Origin: a virus
Strand: one strand, 5' to 3'
Length of the DNA stretch: 26,571 bases
Virus record (IMG/VR): IMGVR_UViG_3300021365_001169
Location: 1 to 26,571 of that record
A model generated the notes under the pieces. The model did no database searches. It worked only from the letters and a program-made list of their open reading frames with translations, and was not told the DNA's origin. Position numbers and translations under genes: made by a program. Each line of letters starts with the position of its first letter. Position 1 is the first letter of the stretch. Positions 7,743 to 16,477 of this stretch are shown here, piece by piece.

Positions 7743-8193
7743 AAGATTGAAAGAGTTTTTAGATGGTATTGAAAATTACATAACCGCTAAAAACATAACG
7801 CCAACAAAGTTTAACCCAGAGTTCGCCATAGCAGAAACGCTTTCTTTAGATGGTATGCAAAAGTTAACTCAGGAAGAATGTTTTGGTCATGCTTACCAAC
7901 TAATGCAGTACGTAGACCACGTAGGTTCAGAACGCGCCAACTGCGAAAACGTAATACGGTGGTGCGAGAACTCTCTTCAAAGTATTATATCTGAATTGAT
8001 AAGTAGTGGTGTCTGGGATACATACGCCAAGCACGAAACCAAGGTGGCTACTATTCTTAGAAATGACGATCTAGCGAGAAAAATTAATGACTGGAAAATA
8101 ACTGCTCAAGGAAGGCTTGAAAATATCAAGTCTAGAGAGTATAATATAAGAAGGAAGGCTGACATACTATTTGAAAAAGGTAAAAGAAAATGA
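7729..8193 (+). CDS. UvsY-like recombination mediator (tentative)
   Basis: A TTG start is supported by GGAG (7717-7720) eight bases upstream and overlap with the preceding gene. The protein is 154 aa, mostly helical, with no Cys-based motif, and close to T4 UvsY (137 aa). From memory of T4 UvsY, the C-terminal part matches in pattern: a Trp (WKITAQ), then LENIKSREYNIRR against its LDAIKSRGFAIKH, ending in a short basic tail with a glycine. UvsY binds ssDNA and loads UvsX onto SSB-coated DNA, and this gene lies one gene after uvsX, as expected. The similarity was judged by eye over a short region, so it remains a hypothesis. Confidence 0.5.
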   Translation: MTAAERLKEFLDGIENYITAKNITPTKFNPEFAIAETLSLDGMQKLTQEECFGHAYQLMQYVDHVGSERANCENVIRWCENSLQSIISELISSGVWDTYAKHETKVATILRNDDLARKINDWKITAQGRLENIKSREYNIRRKADILFEKGKRK

Positions 8194-8615
8194 ATTCAGA
8201 AGATATGGCTAATTTTATTGAATCACTTAGCCCAGAGCAAATGTCTCAATTTCAACAGGTGTTTAAAACTATCGGTGATACGATGGGTGTAGAAACAAAA
8301 GAAGAACCCGAACAAAAAGAAGAGATAGCCTCTTCTAATATAGAAGTAAATGAAGATTTTACTGTTACTAGAAAGATAAATGATTCTACAAGGAGAAATC
8401 CGGTGAAAGCCAAGAAGAATAAATGGGTTGACGATGGTAGCTTTCAACTAGAAGGCGAAGAAGAGTTTTCTTCAGACAGAAAAAGAAGTTCTAGAAATAG
8501 AGGTAAAACCAAGAAGCTTGAGCTTGAGTGTTCTGTTTGTGGAAAAAAATACATGGAACATGCTAGTTTAGTTTATGGAGAGTATCACCGATGTAATCGG
8601 TGTGGGGGCAAGTAA
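8190..8615 (+). CDS. Hypothetical protein with C-terminal zinc ribbon
   Basis: This 141 aa protein begins with a short acidic helical region (SLSPEQMSQFQQVFK) and a charged, low-complexity middle containing many Arg/Ser. It ends in two cysteine pairs, CSVC near residue 113 and CNRC near residue 136, a compact treble-clef or ribbon zinc site. It overlaps the UvsY-like gene as ATGA and dnaB by TAATG. The position between recombination mediator and helicase suggests a replication accessory protein such as a helicase-loading factor, but no sequence signature proves that. Confidence 0.6.
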   Translation: MNSEDMANFIESLSPEQMSQFQQVFKTIGDTMGVETKEEPEQKEEIASSNIEVNEDFTVTRKINDSTRRNPVKAKKNKWVDDGSFQLEGEEEFSSDRKRSSRNRGKTKKLELECSVCGKKYMEHASLVYGEYHRCNRCGGK

Positions 8616-10060
8616 TGGAATCTAAGTTGTTAGACTTAGGCGCAGAGAGAGCAGTGTTAGCTGGTCTCTTTACCTACGGTCTAGAATCATACGTTGAAAT
8701 AAGTGATATAATAGATCACAATAGCTTTTGCCATCAAAATAATCAGCTAATATACAAATGCATTGAGAAAATACTACTAAAAGAAACTCAGGTTGACCTA
8801 CCCGCATTGCTTTCTGCTGCGGATCAGTTGGGTTTTTCTGAAACCATACAAACCAAACAAGAACTTGAATACATAAATTCTTTAATGGAGTTCCCAGTAA
8901 AGAAAGATAATGTAATCCACTTTGCTGCGCAGATTAAAAAGTTTGAGTTTGCCAGAAAGATTAGAAGTCTTGCCAGCAAGATTGGTAGAGATATAGAAGA
9001 AATAAAAGGTGACGAAGATATTGACGATATTATTGGTATCGTAGAAAATCCAATTACAGAGTTTCTTCAAGACGACGATACTAGAGATAAACATGAAAAA
9101 ATAGGTGAAGGATTAGAAGAATATGTTGACTTTCTTATCGAAAACAAGTGTGACCAGATTGGTGTACCTAGCGGGTTTGATAGGTACGATGCCGCCATTG
9201 GCGGTGGTCTTAGACGTAAATGTGTAGACCTAGTTTCTGCTAGACCTAAAGTTGGCAAGTCTGTATTCGGTGACAACGTTGCCGTGTCTGTAGCAAGAAA
9301 GGGTGTACCCGTTTTGATGCTAGATACAGAGATGAGCAAAGAAGATCACTTAAACAGAATCTTATCTAGTATGAGTGGAGTTCCCATTAGTGAAATATCT
9401 ACAGGAAAATTTGCACAAGATGAAGAAAAGTTTATCGCTGTTAAATCAGCAATGGAAGAAATAAAAGATATACCATATACATACGTTAGTGTGGCAGGAG
9501 CGCCATTTGAGAATATCCTAAATCATATCAAGCGATGGGTAATTCAAGAAGTCGGCACAGATGAAAACGGAAGAACAAACGAGTGTGTAGTTGTTTATGA
9601 CTATCTCAAACTCATGTCGTCTGCTGGTATATCTGGGAACATTCAAGAATATCAAGCGCTTGGATTCCAAATTACAAACCTACACAACCTTGCTGTTAAG
9701 TATGACTTCGCGTGTCTTGCGTTTGTTCAACTGAATAGAGATGGTATCACAAAAGAGTCTACAGACGCTGTAAGCGGTTCTGACAGACTTATCTGGCTGT
9801 GTACATCATTCTCCATCTTTAAAGAAAAGTCAGCGGAGGAACTTGCAGAAGATGGTCCAAAGGCAGGCAATAGAAAACTTGTACCCATCGTCTCTAGACA
9901 TGGACCCGGAATGCATGATGGAAACTACATAAACCTCAGAATGGATGGCGACTATGCTAAACTTTCAGAACTAAGAACAAGAGATGAGTTTATTAAATCT
10001 GGAACAGACGATGCCCTAGAAGGCGCTGAATTACCATTTGACGAGGAAAAAAATGACTAG
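8615..10060 (+). CDS. dnaB: DnaB-type replicative helicase
   Basis: This is the hexameric 5'-3' helicase that unwinds the fork and recruits primase. The first roughly 150 residues resemble the DnaB N-terminal helical domain (ERAVLAGLFTYG, then the ALLSAADQLG region). The RecA-like motor follows, with IPSGF-type entry (VPSGFDRYD), Walker A ARPKVGKS (residues 209-216), LDTEMS as the motif 1a glutamate region, Walker B VVVYDYLKL and the FVQLNRDG segment of motif 3. At 481 aa it is a normal length. I chose the ATG at 8615, which overlaps the preceding TAA as TAATG; the in-frame GTG at 8600 is less likely. A primase gene lies two genes downstream. Confidence 0.92.
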   Translation: MESKLLDLGAERAVLAGLFTYGLESYVEISDIIDHNSFCHQNNQLIYKCIEKILLKETQVDLPALLSAADQLGFSETIQTKQELEYINSLMEFPVKKDNVIHFAAQIKKFEFARKIRSLASKIGRDIEEIKGDEDIDDIIGIVENPITEFLQDDDTRDKHEKIGEGLEEYVDFLIENKCDQIGVPSGFDRYDAAIGGGLRRKCVDLVSARPKVGKSVFGDNVAVSVARKGVPVLMLDTEMSKEDHLNRILSSMSGVPISEISTGKFAQDEEKFIAVKSAMEEIKDIPYTYVSVAGAPFENILNHIKRWVIQEVGTDENGRTNECVVVYDYLKLMSSAGISGNIQEYQALGFQITNLHNLAVKYDFACLAFVQLNRDGITKESTDAVSGSDRLIWLCTSFSIFKEKSAEELAEDGPKAGNRKLVPIVSRHGPGMHDGNYINLRMDGDYAKLSELRTRDEFIKSGTDDALEGAELPFDEEKND

Positions 10061-10277
10061 ATATGAAGCACAATTTAATGGTGGGCCTTCTCATGGAGAT
10101 GTGATCCCACTTCCTGACGCACAGTCTGTATACAAGGTTACTAAAGTTTACGAAAGTGGACTAATGACACAATCTTCATATTGGCTAGTTAAAACAGAAG
10201 ATGAAAAGTTATTCTACGACTTACAAGAAGAAGTGTTTGTAAAGTATACAACACACCTTAACAGAGACCCCAGATGA
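10053..10277 (+). CDS. Hypothetical small protein, 74 aa
   Basis: I do not recognise this protein. The ATG at 10053 is preceded by GAGGAA and lies just inside the end of dnaB; a TTG at 10038 is less likely. The sequence is mixed (FNGGPSHGDVIPLPD near the N-terminus, YWLVKTEDEKLFYDL later) and suggests a small beta-rich domain. It ends in ATGA overlap with the primase gene, so it is translated between helicase and primase, possibly as a partner of either. Confidence 0.6.
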   Translation: MTRYEAQFNGGPSHGDVIPLPDAQSVYKVTKVYESGLMTQSSYWLVKTEDEKLFYDLQEEVFVKYTTHLNRDPR

Positions 10278-11287
10278 CAAACACAAAGAAAAAGCTTGAT
10301 TTAGATAAAGTAAAAGATCTAATCCTTGATAACATAGATGTCTTGCTGGAAGATTTAGACTTAGAGTACGAGCAGATATCCGATAACATTTTTATGAAAT
10401 GCCCAATACACGGAGGTGACAACGATAAAGGCTTGTCAATATCCCTAACTCAAAAGAACTGGCGGTGTTGGACTCGCGGATGTCAAGAAGATTTTGGTAC
10501 TGATATATTTGGGTTTATTCGCGCCGTCAGGGAGGACGGTACGTTTTCGGAAACACTAGGATACATATGTAAACTTTACAACATTGGAAACGAGTACAGG
10601 TCTACATCAACCAAGCCAAAAGTTAAGAAAAGTGAGTTTGATGAGATAGTTAATATATTTAGTAAAAAGAAAAAGACTACAGAATCAGAGTATGTGAGAG
10701 ATGTAGAAACGTTAAATAATTCTTTTTATTTTGAAAAGAGAGGATTTTTACCTGACACATTAGAGCATTTTGGAGTACAAGATTGTATAGATAAAAACTC
10801 AAAGATGTGGAATCGTGCTATCATCCCAGTAACTTTTAAACAAAAAGAGATAGCATATATAGCGAGAGCGGCAAAGAATTTTATACAACCTAAATATTTG
10901 TTCTCCGTAGGCTTTAAGAAAACAGACTATCTGTATAATTACGACAATGCAATGGGGGTTGCTCAAGAGAAAAGCACACTTTTTGTTGTAGAGGGTCAAG
11001 GCGATGTTTGGAGGATGTACGAAGCTGGTGTTAAAAATTGCGTAGGTCTTTTTGGTAAAGATATCTCTGAAACCCAAAAATCTCTCATTGTAAAATCAGG
11101 TGTTACAAACTTAGTTGTACTGACAGACATGGACCAAGCAGGTAGAGAAGGAAGAATGAAGATACAGAGAGAGTTAAATAGAATGTTCAATTTAATTTAT
11201 CCTCCTATGCCAAAAAAAGACGTAGGAGATACATCTGTTAAAAAAATAGAGAAACATATTTTATCCCAAGTACAAGGACTTTATTGA
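10274..11287 (+). CDS. dnaG: DnaG-type DNA primase
   Basis: This primase synthesises RNA primers for lagging-strand replication. The N-terminus has a CHC2-type zinc site C43-x2-H46-x18-C65-x4-C70. A TOPRIM fold follows, with the catalytic glutamate at E240 (VVEGQGD) and the DMDQAGREG metal-binding segment (D285, D287). At 337 aa it is shorter than bacterial DnaG and appears to lack the separate C-terminal helicase-binding domain, as is common in phages. It overlaps its upstream neighbour as ATGA and the dNMP kinase as TGATG. The zinc and TOPRIM motifs make this call secure. Confidence 0.9.
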   Translation: MTNTKKKLDLDKVKDLILDNIDVLLEDLDLEYEQISDNIFMKCPIHGGDNDKGLSISLTQKNWRCWTRGCQEDFGTDIFGFIRAVREDGTFSETLGYICKLYNIGNEYRSTSTKPKVKKSEFDEIVNIFSKKKKTTESEYVRDVETLNNSFYFEKRGFLPDTLEHFGVQDCIDKNSKMWNRAIIPVTFKQKEIAYIARAAKNFIQPKYLFSVGFKKTDYLYNYDNAMGVAQEKSTLFVVEGQGDVWRMYEAGVKNCVGLFGKDISETQKSLIVKSGVTNLVVLTDMDQAGREGRMKIQRELNRMFNLIYPPMPKKDVGDTSVKKIEKHILSQVQGLY

Positions 11288-12072
11288 TGATTCTAGGTAT
11301 ATCCGGAAAGAAGCAAGCAGGTAAAACAACCGTTGCTAATATAATCCACGGCGAAGTGTTGCTTCAAAAAGAAATGATCGGTGATTATAACATAAACGAA
11401 CAAGGGAAGTTGTTGATCAAAACAAGTAACTCTAAAGGTCAGGAAGGTTGGGGTGAGTTTGAAATAGAAAGAAAGGACGAGCAGTTCATAGAGTATGCTC
11501 ATTACAACATGTGGCCTAATGTAAAACTATATAATTTTGCCGATTCGTTAAAAGACATGTGTATAAATCTATTTGGGTTTACATACGATCAAGCCTATGG
11601 TACAGACGAACAAAAAAATCAAACACTTTCCGATATAAGATGGGAAGATATGCCAAGGCATCAAAACATGAAGATAATGAAGAAAATGCCAGTAGACTCA
11701 AAAAAGAGTTGGGGCTGGAGAGAAGGGGAAATGACAGCGCGAGAATTCATGCAGTTTTTTGGAACTGATATTATGCGTAATATTCATCCAAACGTATGGA
11801 CCAATGCTTGCTTAAACAAAATCACAAAAGAAGGTAGCGAACTTTCTATTGTTGCAGATGTAAGATTTCCTAACGAAGTAGAAGCAATTAACAGGGCGGG
11901 GGGTAAAGTCGTAAGACTAGAAAGAGACGTACACGAAGACAAGCACGATAGCGAGACTGCGCTAGACGTAGACAACTATAATCACGCTAATTTCTGGAGT
12001 GTTCTTGATAACGGTAATATGACAATTGGCGATACTATAATAGAAGTCAAAAAAATATTGGAGCAGATTTAA
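11287..12072 (+). CDS. Deoxynucleoside monophosphate kinase (T4 gp1-like)
   Basis: This P-loop kinase phosphorylates dNMPs, feeding the dNTP pool after host DNA breakdown. Walker A is GKKQAGKT at residues 7-14 of the 261 aa product. Further matches to the phage dNMP kinase pattern are YNFADSLK, an FGTDIMR segment near residue 157, VADVRFPNEVEAI with VVRLERD after it, and a terminal HDSETALD motif. I chose the ATG at 11287, overlapping the primase TGA; the TTG at 11284 is three bases upstream in the same frame. The gene fits with nrdJ and dut as nucleotide metabolism. Confidence 0.85.
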   Translation: MILGISGKKQAGKTTVANIIHGEVLLQKEMIGDYNINEQGKLLIKTSNSKGQEGWGEFEIERKDEQFIEYAHYNMWPNVKLYNFADSLKDMCINLFGFTYDQAYGTDEQKNQTLSDIRWEDMPRHQNMKIMKKMPVDSKKSWGWREGEMTAREFMQFFGTDIMRNIHPNVWTNACLNKITKEGSELSIVADVRFPNEVEAINRAGGKVVRLERDVHEDKHDSETALDVDNYNHANFWSVLDNGNMTIGDTIIEVKKILEQI

Positions 12073-13109
12073 TGATAGTAACATATATAAGATCTTCAAG
12101 TTATAATAATTACGACTTCTGTCAAATGCAGTACTTTCTAACCTATGTTTTGGGGCATAGGTCTGATAGTAATAAAAAAGCAGACTTAGGAACTATGGCC
12201 CATAAGGTGATGGAAATTCTTGCTGGACTAAAAAAGTTTCAGCAGGATAACCCTAAAAGAAAATATTTAGTTATCGAGGACGATAAATGCGGTAAGATTA
12301 GAATCACAAAAGACGAACTTTACACGGACGAGTTCGTGGAAAGAATGTGTGAATTAGCAGTCACAGATTATGCAGAGGGATCAATTCATAACTTCACAAG
12401 GGGAGACAGGAAGGTTGTTAGAGATACTGTATTCACTTTTCTTAATCACTCAGACAGTCTTTTTGACCCAAGACAGAGAAACATTTACCACCCAGAAGCG
12501 CAGTTTGACATTCCTATTGAAGAAGATTGGGCTAAGTTTGAATACGAAATAGAAGGAAAAAAAGTCTCTGGTCAACTAGCAATCAAGGGAACTATCGACT
12601 TGACAACTTTGATAGGAGATGATACAATTGAAGTCATTGACTGGAAAAGCGGTCGTAGGATGGACTGGATAACAGGAGAGGTAAAAGACTATAAAAAGCT
12701 AGAACAAGACCCTCAACTGTTACTGTATTTCTATGCCATATCTAAACTATACAAAGATTTTCCTAATAGGATTATGAGCATTTTCTTTTACAAAGACAAA
12801 GATGGTAAAGTTGACCCAATGCCTTTTAGTATATGTCTTGGGCCGGAAGATGAGAAAAGATTCTTAAAAATGCTTAGAAAACAGTTTGAGGGAATAAGAG
12901 ACAATGTATCTCCTAAACCGTTAAAGGAGGACAGGAGTCACTGGAAATGTACGAAGCTGTGTCATTTTTACAAAAACAACTGGGAAGGTACAGACACTCC
13001 TATCTGCATCCATGTTGGCAACAAGCTAAAAGCAGACGGAATGAAAAAGACAGTAAAAGATTGCACTAAAAAAGGTTTTTCCATAGGATATTACGAGGCA
13101 CCGGGATGA
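12072..13109 (+). CDS. Cas4/RecB-like PD-(D/E)XK nuclease, probable Fe-S type
   Basis: This 345 aa protein carries the RecB-family nuclease motifs: GTMAH (H44), GTIDL (D176), VIDWKSG (D190, K192) and a following QLLLYFYA helix. Four cysteines, C17 near the N-terminus plus C293, C297 and C312 after the nuclease core, are placed like the cluster ligands of Cas4 and AddB. The spacing C-x3-C-x14-C differs from the compact Cas4 pattern, so the Fe-S cluster is inferred. Such enzymes are 5'-3' or ssDNA exonucleases for end resection. No CRISPR array or cas gene is present, so a replication/recombination role is more likely. It starts at TAATG overlap and ends in ATGA overlap with a glycosyltransferase. 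Confidence 0.75.
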   Translation: MIVTYIRSSSYNNYDFCQMQYFLTYVLGHRSDSNKKADLGTMAHKVMEILAGLKKFQQDNPKRKYLVIEDDKCGKIRITKDELYTDEFVERMCELAVTDYAEGSIHNFTRGDRKVVRDTVFTFLNHSDSLFDPRQRNIYHPEAQFDIPIEEDWAKFEYEIEGKKVSGQLAIKGTIDLTTLIGDDTIEVIDWKSGRRMDWITGEVKDYKKLEQDPQLLLYFYAISKLYKDFPNRIMSIFFYKDKDGKVDPMPFSICLGPEDEKRFLKMLRKQFEGIRDNVSPKPLKEDRSHWKCTKLCHFYKNNWEGTDTPICIHVGNKLKADGMKKTVKDCTKKGFSIGYYEAPG

Positions 13110-13981
13110 GAGAAATAAATATAGTAGGACATGAGGGTGAAAGTGGTTTTGAAAGAGATATGTTTGACCACCTATATCACGGCGTAAAATTAAATGAATA
13201 TAGCTATGACGACGACCCCTCTAAAATAGATAGGCCAGTTTTGGAATATTCTCACATGGGATTTGGTATCCCTGATGAAGTTGCTAATTTTGCAGAAAAA
13301 TTACCTAATGGATATCTCATATATCATAAGTCTAACGAGTTCCCATATCAACAATATCCTCAATTTATTCAACAAAAAGCAAATTTATATAAAGATGCCA
13401 TCCATGTCTTTAGACCTAATTGGATGCCGAGCTTCGATTTACCTAATGTAACATTTATGCCATTATTTTGGGGAAAAGGTCATGGAGAAATGAGAGAGCC
13501 TACAAAAGAGACAAAAAAGTTTAAAACTGCCATGATAGGCGAATTGAAGTCTGACAGAGCAGAAGTTCTAGAAGTAATGAAGAAAATGGAAGATCATTTT
13601 CATTATTTTAACAAGGGTTGGCTTTCTCAAGACATGATAACACCAGAACAATCTATGGATGTGTATGCAAATTCAGTAATTTGCCCCTGTCCTATGGGCA
13701 ATGTCCACCCAGAATGTAATAGATTTGCAGAGATTTTAAACTCAGGAGGCATACCGGTCTTGAAAGAGTACTGGAATCGCGACTGGCACTGTAGAATTTA
13801 TGGATTTGATTCTCCAATTCCGTTTGTTAAATCGTGGAATGAGCTTCCAGAAGTGTATAATAAGGTGATAAAAGAAGGTGTTTACAACTTTGCTATGAGG
13901 CTGCACCAGTGGTGGTACGCCAAGAGAATAGAAATCAGGGATAATTTTCAGAATATATTGCTGGAGAAGATAAATGTTTAA
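13106..13981 (+). CDS. Exostosin (GT47)-like glycosyltransferase
   Basis: This 291 aa protein has no signal peptide or membrane helix. The segment VICPCPMGN followed by PECNRFAEILNSGGIPVL (about residues 190-220) looks like the nucleotide-sugar-binding C-terminal lobe of exostosin/GT47-like and other GT-B enzymes, where a Glu in an (N/E)xxRxxEAL-type helix binds the donor. The first half is variable. It probably transfers a sugar in the cytoplasm, but acceptor and donor cannot be read. The gene ends 8 bases inside the first DUF1501 gene, linking glycan chemistry to the exported proteins. Confidence 0.6.
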   Translation: MREINIVGHEGESGFERDMFDHLYHGVKLNEYSYDDDPSKIDRPVLEYSHMGFGIPDEVANFAEKLPNGYLIYHKSNEFPYQQYPQFIQQKANLYKDAIHVFRPNWMPSFDLPNVTFMPLFWGKGHGEMREPTKETKKFKTAMIGELKSDRAEVLEVMKKMEDHFHYFNKGWLSQDMITPEQSMDVYANSVICPCPMGNVHPECNRFAEILNSGGIPVLKEYWNRDWHCRIYGFDSPIPFVKSWNELPEVYNKVIKEGVYNFAMRLHQWWYAKRIEIRDNFQNILLEKINV

Positions 13982-15248
13982 CCATATTCACATCGGACGT
14001 AGAGCTTTTCTTCAAACAAGCCTGTTTGCTGCTGCTGGAACCCAGTATGCGCTTGGCGAGCAAAAGCACTACGAAAGCGTTGAAGGTCAAGCAAAAAGTA
14101 TGATTTTCATATATCTTCCGGGCGGAATGGCCGCTCAAGAGACGCTTGACCCTAAAACTGTAGCCCCTCTAGAGTATCGTGGTTCTATGAAAGCGATCAA
14201 CACCAATGTTGATGGAATTCAGATCAATGAAAGATTTACAAAAACCGCGCAGATCATGGATAAATTGACAATTATCAGGAGCATGACGCATGGAGAGGCT
14301 GCACACGAACGAGGAACAAACAGTATTTTCACAGGTTACAAGCCTAGTCCTGCACTCCAGTATCCTTCTATGGGTTCTGTTGTGTCTCATGAGTTCGGTT
14401 CTAGGGATAATCTTCCTGCTTACATTTGTGTGCCGGAAAAACCCAACGAGTTTGCAGGAACCGGATATTTAAGCAATGCCTACGCTCCGTTTTCTTTGGG
14501 TTCTGATCCCGCTTCTGATAAATTCAAAGTTAGAGACTTATCTTTTAATGTGACTGACGAACAATTCATCAAGCGTAAAAGATTGCTAGAGATTGTAAAC
14601 AAAAACATGAATCAGAAAGTTAATTCTGATGCTGTAAAAGCTATGAATACTTTTTATGAAAAAGCTTACGATCTTGTTGGAGATCAAAAAGCTCAAGACG
14701 CTTTTGACATAGAAAAAGAAAAACCAGAAGTACGCGATAGGTACGGACGCAATACTGCTGGCGCAAGGATGCTTATGTCCAGAAGATTAGTTGAAGCGGG
14801 TGCTAGGTTTGTGTCGATGACTTATGGTAGTTGGGATATGCACCAAAATATCTTTGGCGGTATAGATTCTCAAGTTCCACCATTTGATCAAGCGTTTGCT
14901 GCGCTAATTCAAGACTTGACCGAAAGAGGGCTTTTGGAATCTACCTTGGTTTGTGTAGTGTCGGAGTTTGGAAGAACTCCTAAAATAAATAAAGATGCTG
15001 GACGCGACCACTATCCCAAGGTGTTTAGTTCTATCCTTGCTGGAGGTGGAATTAAAGGCGGCATGACTTACGGCAGAACTGATGCTACTGGTACAGAGCC
15101 AGAAGATAATCCAGTTCCTATTCCACACTGGGCGACAACTATCTATCATCAAATGGGAATAAATGCCGATAAAGAACTAATGGCTCCCGGAGATAGACCT
15201 ATTGAAATTGTAGATTTTGGTGAAGTAATTAAGGATATTATAGTATGA
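13974..15248 (+). CDS. Tat-exported DUF1501 protein, copy 1
   Basis: This 424 aa protein starts with a twin-arginine signal: R9-R10 in GRRAFLQ, a hydrophobic stretch rich in Ala, and a likely cleavage near YALG (about residue 28). The remainder matches DUF1501, a branch of the alkaline phosphatase/sulfatase superfamily. Visible markers are IIRSMTHGEAAHERG, YPSMGSVVSHE, SWDMHQN (D288, H290), SEFGRTP (E331) and AGRDH (D345, H346), which fit metal-binding positions. The GGxxxxxD opening of the family is altered here (PGGMAAQETLDP). A ribosome-binding GGAG lies at 13963-13966. Tat export means folded secretion to the periplasm. DUF1501 is typical of Planctomycetes and is unexpected in a phage operon. 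No enzymatic activity is established for this family. Confidence 0.88.
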   Translation: MFNHIHIGRRAFLQTSLFAAAGTQYALGEQKHYESVEGQAKSMIFIYLPGGMAAQETLDPKTVAPLEYRGSMKAINTNVDGIQINERFTKTAQIMDKLTIIRSMTHGEAAHERGTNSIFTGYKPSPALQYPSMGSVVSHEFGSRDNLPAYICVPEKPNEFAGTGYLSNAYAPFSLGSDPASDKFKVRDLSFNVTDEQFIKRKRLLEIVNKNMNQKVNSDAVKAMNTFYEKAYDLVGDQKAQDAFDIEKEKPEVRDRYGRNTAGARMLMSRRLVEAGARFVSMTYGSWDMHQNIFGGIDSQVPPFDQAFAALIQDLTERGLLESTLVCVVSEFGRTPKINKDAGRDHYPKVFSSILAGGGIKGGMTYGRTDATGTEPEDNPVPIPHWATTIYHQMGINADKELMAPGDRPIEIVDFGEVIKDIIV

Positions 15249-16477
15249 TTAACAGAAGACATTTTTTACAACATGCGGGTGGATTAGCGTCTGTATCCGC
15301 AGCGTCAACTGCGTTTGGTCAAAAGATCATTGATAGTCGTGAGGATTTAGGAAAGAACGAGAAGGGCGCAATCCTTATTTGGCTTAATGGCGGTCCTCCG
15401 ACTATTGATATGTGGGATGTAAAGTTTGGCGCTCCTACTGGCGGTCCAACAAGACCTATCACTACAACTGGCGACTTCCAAATCAACGAGCTTATGCCAG
15501 AGCTTGCAAAGCAAGGAAAAGATTTTTCTATTGTTAGAAATATGGCAACAAGAGAAGCAGACCACATGCGAGGTCGCTACTATATGCACACAGGCTTCAA
15601 GCCAAATCCAAATATGAGTCACCCATCAATGGGATCTGTAATATCTTACGAACTATCTCAAGATAGAGACTACCTAGAAATACCGCCATTCTTTTCAATT
15701 AGTACAGGAAGTATTGGTGGCGGGTTTCTGGGTTCTGCTTGGAATCCTTTTGTTGTAAGTTCAAACGGTCAAGTTAGAAACCTTGGCGATTCTGTAGATA
15801 ACGAAAGGATGCAAGCTCTTGCTGCGATAGAAACAGGTTTTGTAAAAAGAAGCAACAGTGACATGGCAAAGAGTCATATGAAAATGTTGCAACAAACATT
15901 TAGACTTAATACAAGCCCACAAATGAAAGCCTTAAAACCAACAGACGAACCTAAGAATGTAATTGACGCTTACGGCGAGACAGGATTTGGTAAGGGCGCT
16001 TTGATGGCGAGAAGGTTGCTTCAAACAGGTGTGCCATTTGTAGAGCTTGGCTTTGGCGGTTGGGACTTACACCAAAACACGCACGAAACGTTATCAACTA
16101 AACTTCCAGAATTAGACAAGGTAGTTTCTACTCTTATGCTGGATTTAAAACGTCTTGACATGTGGAACAATACTGCTATCGTTATGATGGGAGAATTTGG
16201 TAGAACTCCAAAAATTAATCAAAACGCTGGTCGTGACCATTGGGCAAGATGCTGGTCTGCATTTGTTTCTGGTGGATTAATTAAAGGTGGTCAAGCGATT
16301 GGCTCAACAAGCGACGATGGAAAAGAAATAACTAGCGATCTAGTATACTCGTCAGAAGATTTAATGATGACAATTTGCAAGTCTCTTGGAATTAGTACAG
16401 AAAAAAGTTATACAGCAAAGAATGGTCGCCCAATGAGAATTGCGAACAACGGCAAAATAATAGAAGGTTTGGTGTAG
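15245..16477 (+). CDS. Tat-exported DUF1501 protein, copy 2
   Basis: This 410 aa protein overlaps copy 1 as ATGA and has its own twin-arginine signal (R4-R5 in NRRHFLQ, Ala/Gly-rich core, likely cleavage near AFG at residue 25). It is closer to the usual DUF1501 pattern: NGGPPTIDMWD at the N-terminus, IVRNMATREADHMRG, GGWDLHQN (D274, H276), MGEFGRTP (E317) and AGRDH (D331, H332). The paralogue next door has the same motif order but differs over most of its length, so this is an old pair and not a recent duplication. An AGGA precedes the start. The stop TAG shares its G with the GTG start of the PAP2 gene. The substrate could be a phosphate or sulfate ester, or it may have no enzymatic role. 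Confidence 0.9.
   Translation: MINRRHFLQHAGGLASVSAASTAFGQKIIDSREDLGKNEKGAILIWLNGGPPTIDMWDVKFGAPTGGPTRPITTTGDFQINELMPELAKQGKDFSIVRNMATREADHMRGRYYMHTGFKPNPNMSHPSMGSVISYELSQDRDYLEIPPFFSISTGSIGGGFLGSAWNPFVVSSNGQVRNLGDSVDNERMQALAAIETGFVKRSNSDMAKSHMKMLQQTFRLNTSPQMKALKPTDEPKNVIDAYGETGFGKGALMARRLLQTGVPFVELGFGGWDLHQNTHETLSTKLPELDKVVSTLMLDLKRLDMWNNTAIVMMGEFGRTPKINQNAGRDHWARCWSAFVSGGLIKGGQAIGSTSDDGKEITSDLVYSSEDLMMTICKSLGISTEKSYTAKNGRPMRIANNGKIIEGLV

Noticed and set aside
12072-13109. CRISPR-Cas system based on the Cas4-like gene
   Set aside because: No repeat-spacer array or other cas gene is present in the window.
13974-16477. Recent duplication of the DUF1501 gene
   Set aside because: The two proteins share motifs but differ along most of their length, and DNA-level repeats are not visible.
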